Assembly: GCA_017409645.1 (NCBI GenBank)
Contig: JAFQSI010000024.1
Span: forward strand, 1-6,397
DNA from: Oscillospiraceae bacterium
Lineage (GTDB): Bacteria > Bacillota > Clostridia > Oscillospirales > Oscillospiraceae
DNA length: 6,397 nt
Reading direction: 5' to 3'
Each line of letters starts with the position of its first letter. The stretch's first letter is position 1. Positions 1 through 4,626 of this stretch are shown one piece after another. The notes under the pieces are model-generated. The model saw nothing but the letters and a program-made list of their open reading frames with translations. It was not told the DNA's origin and searched no databases. The position numbers and the translations under genes are program-made.

Positions 1-1088
1 ACACCTCCGCGGATCTGTCCGGAATCGCTGTGGACGGCACCGCCATTGAGGGCTTCGATCCCGCCGTCTACTCCTACGAGGTCGGCGAGGGTGCGATCAT
101 CGCCGATACCACCGTCAACGCCGGTATCACCGTCCTGCCCGCCTACGAGGGCGTGGTACGGATCCTGACTGTCTCCGAGGACGGCAACGCAGAGAAGGTC
201 TACGCAGTCACCGTCGGTGAGGAGGAGGTCTGCGGCCATGCCAACACCGAGGTCCGCGGCGCTAAGGCTGCAACCTGCACCGAGGCTGGCTACACCGGCG
301 ATACCTACTGCACCGACTGCGACGCGCAGATCGCCACCGGCGAAACCATCCCCGCTCTGGGCCACAGCTGGTCCGGCTGGACCGTGAACGACGCCACCTG
401 TACCGAGGACGGCAGCCGGGTCCGCAGCTGTTCTGTCTGCGGTGAGGTTGAGAGCGAGGTCATCCCGGCCACCGGCCATCAGCACACCGAGATCCGCGAT
501 ATCTTTGCTGCAACCTGCACCGAGCGCGGCTTCACCGGCAACACTTACTGCTTGGACTGCGGTGAGATGATCGCCTACGGCTCCCCCACCGCTGCCACCG
601 GTCACAAGTGGAACGCAGGCGTCATCACCCAGGAGCCCACTGAGAACGAAGCTGGCATCAAGACCTTCACCTGCACCGTCTGCGGTGAAACCAGAACGGA
701 AACCGTCCCGTATCAGACCGAGCTGAAGGCACCCAGTGTCTCCATGACCCTCAAGCGCAGCTCTACCGGCAAGATCGTCATGACCGCCCAGGTGGACGAT
801 TACGAGAACCTGAACGACTATTACGAGATCACCTCCCACGGCGTTCTGTACATCCAGGCCTCCCGGATCGGCTCCCGGACCCTGACCGTCAACACCAGCG
901 GCCGGACCAGAGTCACCTTCACCGGCTACAACGAGGACGGCACCTTCATCTACAATCTCAGGCCCTCCAGCAAGAGTACGATCTACGCCATGCGCGCCTT
1001 CATCACCTACAAGAACACCAAGACCGGCGCCACCGTCACCGTCTACTCCGACATGTTCCGCACCAGCTACAACGGAATCAAAAGCTGA
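1..1088 (+). CDS. Secreted/surface protein with CxxC-GH repeats (5'-truncated)
   Basis: The reading frame is open from the window's left edge (first full codon at nt 3), so the GTG at nt 30 is probably internal and the real start lies upstream. Visible parts, numbered from nt 3: residues 1-75 resemble a cadherin-like/Ig-like beta-sandwich, with a DLSGIAVDG opening and a FDPAVYSYEV strand. Residues 77-237 hold four cysteine repeats with YCxxC or CxxCG pairs ending in ATGH or LGH. Residues 238-361 are a Thr/Ser-rich, probably beta-sheet C-terminal domain with no recognisable relative. No LPXTG, membrane segment or S-layer domain is seen at the C-terminus, so any anchor would be in the missing part. 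Such repeat proteins are common among exported proteins of gut Clostridia, and the cysteine pairs could bind metal or form disulfides. Export and function are inferred. No terminator separates it from the next gene, so read-through into pqqD is possible. Confidence 0.8.
   Translation, partial: TSADLSGIAVDGTAIEGFDPAVYSYEVGEGAIIADTTVNAGITVLPAYEGVVRILTVSEDGNAEKVYAVTVGEEEVCGHANTEVRGAKAATCTEAGYTGDTYCTDCDAQIATGETIPALGHSWSGWTVNDATCTEDGSRVRSCSVCGEVESEVIPATGHQHTEIRDIFAATCTERGFTGNTYCLDCGEMIAYGSPTAATGHKWNAGVITQEPTENEAGIKTFTCTVCGETRTETVPYQTELKAPSVSMTLKRSSTGKIVMTAQVDDYENLNDYYEITSHGVLYIQASRIGSRTLTVNTSGRTRVTFTGYNEDGTFIYNLRPSSKSTIYAMRAFITYKNTKTGATVTVYSDMFRTSYNGIKS
231..713 (+). repeat. Four CxxC/GH protein repeats in A-B-A-B order
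   Basis: Four units lie in frame at about 231-365, 366-479, 480-605 and 606-713. Units 1 and 3 share an AATCTE..GYTG/GFTG..YC.DC pattern. Units 2 and 4 share an H.W...V start and a C.VCGE...E.VP/VIP end. At DNA level an identical 18-mer occurs at 267-284 and 507-524, exactly 240 nt apart, which supports duplication of a two-unit block. Unit 4 lacks the upstream cysteine of the CTE motif (PTENEAG instead) but keeps its CxxC. Confidence 0.8.
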
Positions 1089-1091
1089 CCA

Positions 1092-1120
1092 TTGATTTCC
1101 GGGCCGGAATGGGGTATAAT
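1092..1120 (+). promoter_or_regulatory. Sigma-A-type promoter for the PqqD-like gene
   Basis: TTGATT at 1092-1097 and a perfect TATAAT at 1115-1120 are separated by the optimal 17 nt. The -35 box starts only 4 nt after the stop codon of the preceding gene. Transcription would start near 1127, leaving a leader of roughly 20-30 nt before the start codon. Confidence 0.75.
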
Positions 1121-1138
1121 CAGATCACTACCAAAATC

Positions 1139-1146
1139 AGGGAGGA
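1139..1146 (+). promoter_or_regulatory. Ribosome binding site deciding the PqqD-like start
   Basis: AGGGAGGA lies just before three consecutive in-frame ATG codons at 1148, 1151 and 1154. The spacing is 1, 4 and 7 nt respectively, so the third ATG fits best. The in-frame ATG at 1109 overlaps the promoter and lies before the expected transcript start. Confidence 0.75.
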
Positions 1147-1153
1147 AATGATG

Positions 1154-1420
1154 ATGCACATTCTCAGCGGCTTTCAGGTACGCCGGATCCTGGATGAGGT
1201 GATCGCGGTCCCCACCGGCGAGGCCGGACAGGCCTTCTCCGGGATCATCGGACTGAACGAGATCGGCCAATTCCTGTTCGAGCAGCTCCGGTCCGAGCAG
1301 ACCGAGGACACCCTGGTCCATGCTGTGCTGGACGAATATGAGATCGACGAGCCCACGGCCCGGGCGGATGTGAAGGAGTTCCTGGACCATCTGCGCGGAG
1401 CGGGACTTCTGGTCGAGTGA
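1154..1420 (+). CDS. PqqD family protein, stand-alone
   Basis: This 88-aa protein (90 aa if translation starts at 1148) has the PqqD winged-helix pattern. It opens with a short strand (LSGFQVRRILDEVIAVPTGE), continues with a FSGIIGLNEIGQFLFEQL segment containing the family's L-N-x-x-G/T-x-x-L/I-W/F signature, and ends in a helical region (VLDEYEIDEPTARADVKEFLDHL) with a hydrophobic tail. In characterised systems PqqD-like domains (RiPP recognition elements) bind the leader of a precursor peptide and present it to a modifying enzyme such as a radical SAM protein. No maturase, precursor peptide or transporter is visible in this window, so its partner is unknown. The gene has its own promoter and a strong terminator and appears to be monocistronic. 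Family assignment is good from the pattern; any role in peptide modification is inference. Confidence 0.82.
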   Translation: MHILSGFQVRRILDEVIAVPTGEAGQAFSGIIGLNEIGQFLFEQLRSEQTEDTLVHAVLDEYEIDEPTARADVKEFLDHLRGAGLLVE

Positions 1421-1436
1421 CGCAACAACCAAGCGG

Positions 1437-1478
1437 ATGCCCCCGTTTTCTCCTGAGGGAGAGAACGGGGGCATTTTT
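1437..1478 (+). terminator. Intrinsic terminator after the PqqD-like gene
   Basis: A 16-bp stem pairs 1437-1452 (ATGCCCCCGTTTTCTC) with 1459-1474 (GAGAGAACGGGGGCAT) and has a single T-G wobble. The 6-nt loop can close by one further C-G pair. A five-T run follows at 1474-1478. It lies 16 nt after the stop codon. Confidence 0.9.
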
Positions 1479-1519
1479 GCGGACAGGTCCGGAGAGAAAT
1501 CAGAGATAGGAAGATTTTT

Positions 1520-1551
1520 TTGTCGCATCCTGCCCCCGGATGTGATATAAT
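1520..1551 (+). promoter_or_regulatory. Extended -10 promoter for the NYN gene
   Basis: A perfect TATAAT at 1546-1551 is preceded by TGA at 1543-1545, forming an extended -10 (TGnTATAAT). The -35 is weak: the best candidate, TTGTCG at 1520-1525, lies 20 nt upstream, so the extended -10 probably carries recognition. A T-rich stretch just upstream might help polymerase binding. Confidence 0.65.
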
Positions 1552-1583
1552 CATGGCAGAATCAAGAAAAGGAGTGCTGAACC

Positions 1584-2999
1584 ATGACCACCTATGAAGA
1601 AGAACTGTTTGAAATCTATGATGACGAAGAAGCTCTGTTCACAGAGGACGAACGGATCGCCTACAAGGATTCCACCCATGATATCGTATCCAAGGTCGGC
1701 TATCTGATCGGCGTGCCCAAATACCGCTTTGAAGACGGCCGCTACCGGCTGAAGCTGGATCTGTATGAGACTCTGGACAAGAACAAGACCGCCCGGATCG
1801 TGCGGAATCTGTGTATCGTCCGGGCCTCCATCGAGCGGAATTTCGGCAGGATCAATGATATGATGCGCAAGGAGTTCAAATCGATCTTCAATATGCCCGA
1901 CCTGGTGCCCCAGGATGCGCTGAACCAGCTGGAATTCGACGGCGTGGGTCTGCGCTTAAGGGCCAACGCCAAGCTGGGCGAGTACATCATCGAGATCAAC
2001 CGGCTGATCCGGGACCGGATCAACAACTGCAAATCCATCTTCCCGGTGTGGCTGAACTGGGACTATGTCCGGGACATCTTCAATATGAAGAACGGCCTGA
2101 CGGAGGCGGGCATCAAGGAGGCCGCGAACGTCTACTTCTCCCATCTGGAGTGTTATCCCTACGGCATCTACATCAACTGGGTCCCCCAGCAGTGCGGCAA
2201 CATCCTCTATAACGACAAGAAATTCGTGACCCTGATGTACCAGTGGCACAACGACTATTTCACCGACTACAGCAAGGTGTCCGACGCCAGCTCCTTCGTC
2301 AAGAGCAGCGTCTACGAATTCATCGAGGACGCGGACCAGGTGGTCATGGCGGTGGACTGCGAAAACTCCGATCCCTACCGGCTGTGTGCCACGCTGAAGG
2401 GCCTGGACGCCGATATCCTGTCCAAAATCAAGAAGATCATGCTCTTTGACGATATCCACACCGTGGACGCCTGGCGGATCCTGGAGTCCCACACCAAGAT
2501 CCCCGTGGAGCATATCATGACGGAGCGTGTCATGGCCACGAAGTCGCTGGTGGACATCGAGATGACCGCCATGACCTGCCGGGAGCATTACCGGAATCTG
2601 GTGGACAGCTTCATCATCGTGTCCTCTGACTCGGACTACTGGGGCCTGATCTCCACGCTGCCGGACGCCAAATTCCTGGTGATGATCGAGCGGGAGAAGT
2701 GCGGACCGGACATGAAGGCGGCCCTGGCCAACAGCGGCATTTTCTACTGCTATCTGGACGACTTCTACACCGGCGACGGGGAGGACCTGAAGAAGAACGC
2801 CCTGTTCAACGAGCTGTTCCGGAGTCTGGACAAGGCCATCAACCTCAACGCCAAGCAGATGCTCAACGACGCCCTGACCGCCACCCGGATCGAGATGCCG
2901 GTTTCGGAGAAGAAGCAGTTCTACGCCAAGTACATCAAGAACATGAAGCTGGTCATCGACGACGACGGCAACGTGTCCCTGGAGCTGAATATCAAGTGA
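1584..2999 (+). CDS. NYN domain-containing protein (putative PIN-like RNase)
   Basis: This is a 471-aa soluble protein with no signal peptide or membrane segment. The ATG at 1584 is preceded by AAAAGGAG (1567-1574) at 9 nt. Residues from about 253 to 395 look like an NYN/LabA-type fold of the PIN-like nuclease group. They include a strand ending in VDCEN (D258), an acidic KSLVDIEMT segment (D324, E326), and the hallmark IIVSSDSDYWGLI strand and turn (D349, D351). These acidic residues are the ones expected to bind Mg2+/Mn2+, so catalysis appears possible. The N-terminal half (about 1-250) begins with a very acidic stretch, looks largely helical, and matches no domain I recognise. It may bind a substrate or partner. 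Residues 400-471 form a helical tail. The gene has its own promoter and a hairpin downstream, so it appears to stand alone. The NYN call is confident; target RNA and biological role are unknown. Confidence 0.8.
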   Translation: MTTYEEELFEIYDDEEALFTEDERIAYKDSTHDIVSKVGYLIGVPKYRFEDGRYRLKLDLYETLDKNKTARIVRNLCIVRASIERNFGRINDMMRKEFKSIFNMPDLVPQDALNQLEFDGVGLRLRANAKLGEYIIEINRLIRDRINNCKSIFPVWLNWDYVRDIFNMKNGLTEAGIKEAANVYFSHLECYPYGIYINWVPQQCGNILYNDKKFVTLMYQWHNDYFTDYSKVSDASSFVKSSVYEFIEDADQVVMAVDCENSDPYRLCATLKGLDADILSKIKKIMLFDDIHTVDAWRILESHTKIPVEHIMTERVMATKSLVDIEMTAMTCREHYRNLVDSFIIVSSDSDYWGLISTLPDAKFLVMIEREKCGPDMKAALANSGIFYCYLDDFYTGDGEDLKKNALFNELFRSLDKAINLNAKQMLNDALTATRIEMPVSEKKQFYAKYIKNMKLVIDDDGNVSLELNIK

Positions 3000-3043
3000 A
3001 AAATGGGGCGTGCAGCTTCTGCTGCACGCCCCAAAAATGTTTT
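2999..3043. terminator. Bidirectional terminator between convergent genes
   Basis: A perfect 13-bp stem pairs TGGGGCGTGCAGC (3004-3016) with GCTGCACGCCCCA (3021-3033) around a TTCT loop. Read on the minus strand, the stem runs straight into a T run (the A run at 2999-3003), making a strong terminator for the serine dehydratase gene. On the plus strand it is followed by AAAAATGTTTT, a weaker U-tract serving the NYN gene. The two stop codons are only about 45 nt apart. Confidence 0.88.
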
Positions 3044-3044
3044 A

Positions 3045-4259
3045 TCACAGCTTCTGCCGTCTGGCGTAGATCTTGGCCAGGCCGCCCTCGCTGGTTTCCC
3101 GGAAGCGGTGGCTGAGGTTGACGCCCGTCTCATGCATGGCCCGGCAGACCATGTCGTAGCTGATATTTCGAGAGCCTGTCAGGAAGTAGCTCATGTTGCA
3201 GGCGTTCATGGCCCGCATGGCGGCCACAGCGTTTCGCTCGATGCAGGGGATCTGCACAAGGCCGCAGATGGGGTCACAGGTGAGCCCCAGGTGATGCTCC
3301 ATGGCCACCTCGGCGGCGTACTCCACCTGATCCAGATTCTGGCCGTACAGCTCCGCCAGGGCGGCGGCAGCCATGGAGCAGGCGGTGCCGATCTCCGCCT
3401 GGCAGCCGCACTCAGCACCGGAGATGGAGGCATTGCGCTTGGTCAGGCTTCCGATAATGCCCGCGGCGGCCAGACCCCGGACGATCTGCTCATCGGTGAA
3501 GCCCCGGGTGACCTGGGCATAGCGCAGGACGGCGGGGAGGACGCCGCAGGCGCCGCAGGTGGGGGCGGTGACGATCAGACCGTTGTCAGCGTTCTCCTCC
3601 GCCACGGCGTAGGCAAAGGCAGAGATCAGCTGGAATTCCTTCAGGGCGGGGACATCGTCCTGGGGGACCTGCTCGTAGAGGTACTTGGCCTTGCGCTCTA
3701 CCCGCAGGCCGCCGGGCAGGGTGCCGGTGGTTTTGAGTCCCCGGTCGATGGCGTTCTTCATGACCTGCCAGACCTCCATCAGGAAGGGCCAGATCTCCTC
3801 TCCTTCGTTCAGCTCCACATAGTCAGAAAGGGTGTCGATGTAGCGCCAGTGGCAGAAGTCCGAAACCTCGGCGAAGGAATTTTCCGGGTAGACCTCCGGG
3901 GAGTCCAGCAGGCTTTCGCCGGGGATCCGGATGTCGCCGCCGCCGATGGACTCGATGCGCATGGTGCCCACCACATCCTCGCCCACGATGGCCTCCAGGT
4001 CCATGGTGTTCGGGTGCATGCCGGGCCATTCCTCCCGGGAAAAGACGATGCCCGTCCGGGAATCCCCCAGGGTGTGGCGGATGACCCGGTCCGTGCCGTG
4101 GCCCACTCCGGTCTTCGAAAGGGAGCCGTAGAGGGTGACCCGGTAGCGGTCTGCGTCGGGGTGCTGCTCATAGAAGATCTTCGCCGCCCGCTCCGGGCCC
4201 ATGGTGTGGGAGGAGCTGGGGCCGATGCCGATTTTATAGATGTCGCGGATGGATTTCAT
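3045..4259 (-). CDS. sdaA: L-serine ammonia-lyase, iron-sulfur-dependent, single-chain
   Basis: This enzyme deaminates L-serine to pyruvate and ammonia in the cytoplasm using a [4Fe-4S] cluster, and it is oxygen-sensitive as a family. In the 404-aa chain, residues 1 to about 145 are the beta (regulatory/ASB-like) domain, with the GPSSSHTMGP motif at 13-22 and an IGGGDIRI segment. Residues 160-404 are the alpha catalytic domain, with LPGGL (181-185), APTCGACGVLPA, GCQAEIG and TCDP..GLVQIPCIERNA. Cysteines C286, C328 and C339 have the C-x41-C-x10-C spacing of known cluster ligands. The start codon is supported by GGAGGT (4266-4271) 6 nt upstream. The chain is shorter than the roughly 455-residue proteobacterial SdaA, and it ends in YARRQKL rather than in a cysteine. 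Many Firmicutes split the two domains into sdaAA and sdaAB; here they are fused. The gene converges with the NYN gene, diverges from proS and is probably monocistronic. Confidence 0.95.
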   Translation of the reverse strand: MKSIRDIYKIGIGPSSSHTMGPERAAKIFYEQHPDADRYRVTLYGSLSKTGVGHGTDRVIRHTLGDSRTGIVFSREEWPGMHPNTMDLEAIVGEDVVGTMRIESIGGGDIRIPGESLLDSPEVYPENSFAEVSDFCHWRYIDTLSDYVELNEGEEIWPFLMEVWQVMKNAIDRGLKTTGTLPGGLRVERKAKYLYEQVPQDDVPALKEFQLISAFAYAVAEENADNGLIVTAPTCGACGVLPAVLRYAQVTRGFTDEQIVRGLAAAGIIGSLTKRNASISGAECGCQAEIGTACSMAAAALAELYGQNLDQVEYAAEVAMEHHLGLTCDPICGLVQIPCIERNAVAAMRAMNACNMSYFLTGSRNISYDMVCRAMHETGVNLSHRFRETSEGGLAKIYARRQKL

Positions 4260-4265
4260 GGGAAT

Positions 4266-4317
4266 ACCTCCGTTTTTTGTTTTTTGTTAGTATACCATTT
4301 TCGGAAAAAAAACACAA
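4266..4317 (-). promoter_or_regulatory. Promoter and ribosome binding site of the serine dehydratase gene
   Basis: On the minus strand, TTGTGT (4312-4317) and TATACT (4289-4294) are separated by 17 nt, and TGG immediately precedes the -10, giving an extended -10. The spacer contains a run of eight T. The leader is A-rich and ends in a GGAGGT ribosome binding site at 4266-4271. No operator palindrome or riboswitch fits in this short leader. Confidence 0.75.
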
Positions 4318-4356
4318 GCCCGGACAGCAGACACGGAAAACTGAGATTTGTAGCTG

Positions 4357-4380
4357 TAGGGTGGGGGCATGACCCCACCG
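4357..4380. repeat. GTAGGGTGGGG palindromic intergenic element
   Basis: GGTGGGG (4360-4366) pairs with CCCCACC (4373-4379) around the loop GCATGA. It follows a GTAG and is followed by GACCCGC. It resembles short GTAGGG(N)-palindrome elements that I recall as scattered between genes in Oscillospiraceae genomes. The family assignment is from memory. Confidence 0.5.
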
Positions 4381-4435
4381 ACCCGCTCCGATGACCTCCA
4401 TGCAGCGATCAAAAGGAGCAGCCTTTGGATACCAC

Positions 4436-4467
4436 CGTCATTGCGAGGCCGTAGGCCGTGGCAATCC
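4436..4467. repeat. CGTCATTGCGAGG...GGCAATCC interspersed repeat
   Basis: The element begins CGTCATTGCGAGG and ends TGGCAATCC. Inside it ATTGC (4440-4444) pairs with GCAAT (4461-4465), and GGCC (4447-4450) pairs with GGCC (4454-4457) around the loop GTA. This sequence is characteristic of a widespread interspersed palindromic repeat found between genes in many bacteria. Only one copy is in this window. Confidence 0.65.
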
Positions 4468-4472
4468 GCATC

Positions 4473-4512
4473 CCGGGCGGTGCAAAGCACCGCCCGGCCC
4501 TGGAGGGGCCGG
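4473..4512. repeat. Pair of overlapping GC-rich hairpins
   Basis: CCGGGCGGTGC (4473-4483) pairs perfectly with GCACCGCCCGG (4487-4497) around AAA, an 11-bp stem. CCGGCCC (4494-4500) pairs with GGGCCGG (4506-4512) around TGGAG, a 7-bp stem. They share CCGG at 4494-4497, so the two stems cannot form fully together. No T run follows on the plus strand, so this is not a classical terminator for transcripts heading to proS. Confidence 0.7.
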
Positions 4513-4550
4513 AAAGTGCCCTGCAGACTGCATGGAAGAAACATTTGTGC

Positions 4551-4592
4551 TTGCAAAAGACTTGACAGGTATGATATACTAACATTTGTAAT
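4551..4592 (+). promoter_or_regulatory. proS promoter (two overlapping candidates)
   Basis: Candidate 1 is TTGCAA (4551-4556), an 18-nt spacer, then TATACT (4575-4580) preceded by TGA, an extended -10. Candidate 2 is a perfect TTGACA (4562-4567), a 19-nt spacer, then TGTAAT (4587-4592). Both give a short leader of about 30-40 nt, too short for a T-box riboswitch. I favour candidate 1 because of the extended -10. Confidence 0.65.
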
Positions 4593-4607
4593 TACTACAA
4601 TTTTCCC

Positions 4608-4616
4608 GAGAGAGGA
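4608..4616 (+). promoter_or_regulatory. Ribosome binding site deciding the proS start
   Basis: GAGAGAGGA lies 10 nt before the ATG at 4627. The frame stays open upstream to 4369, but that stretch crosses the promoter and repeats and has no matching ribosome binding site. Confidence 0.75.
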
Positions 4617-4626
4617 TGAAAATACA

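Larger units (their letters stand above)
4260..4626. other. Divergent intergenic region, no gene seen
   Basis: These 367 nt separate two divergently read genes. The left end (4266-4317) holds the serine dehydratase promoter and the right end (4551-4616) holds the proS promoter and ribosome binding site. About 160 nt between them (4349-4512) consist of GC-rich palindromic elements described separately. Open frames crossing it in both directions have no ribosome binding site and cover the repeats, so they are not taken as genes. No T-box, tRNA or riboswitch is visible. Confidence 0.7.

Noticed and set aside
1109..1153. Upstream ATG start for the PqqD-like gene
   Set aside because: It overlaps the -10 box and would lie before the transcript start. 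The ribosome binding site at 1139-1146 points to the ATG cluster at 1148-1156.
1067..1554. Open frames on the minus strand opposite the PqqD-like gene
   Set aside because: They are antisense to a recognisable gene and run through its terminator; no family or ribosome binding site is seen.
3003..4394. 463-aa open frame on the plus strand
   Set aside because: It lies opposite the clearly conserved serine dehydratase gene, has a low-complexity Gly/Ala/His/Asp composition typical of antisense frames in GC-rich DNA, and starts inside the terminator hairpin without a ribosome binding site.
4436..4512. Possible CRISPR repeat, tRNA or T-box structure
   Set aside because: There is no regular direct repeat with spacers, no cloverleaf with CCA end or anticodon arm, and no T-box antiterminator consensus; the structure is fully explained by separate simple hairpins.
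4391..4582. 63-aa open frame on the plus strand in the spacer
   Set aside because: It is a translation of the interspersed palindromes, with no ribosome binding site and no similarity to known small proteins.
4369..4626. 86-residue N-terminal extension of prolyl-tRNA synthetase
   Set aside because: The extension would translate the palindromic repeats and the promoter. The ATG at 4627 has a good ribosome binding site and gives the usual family length and N-terminus.
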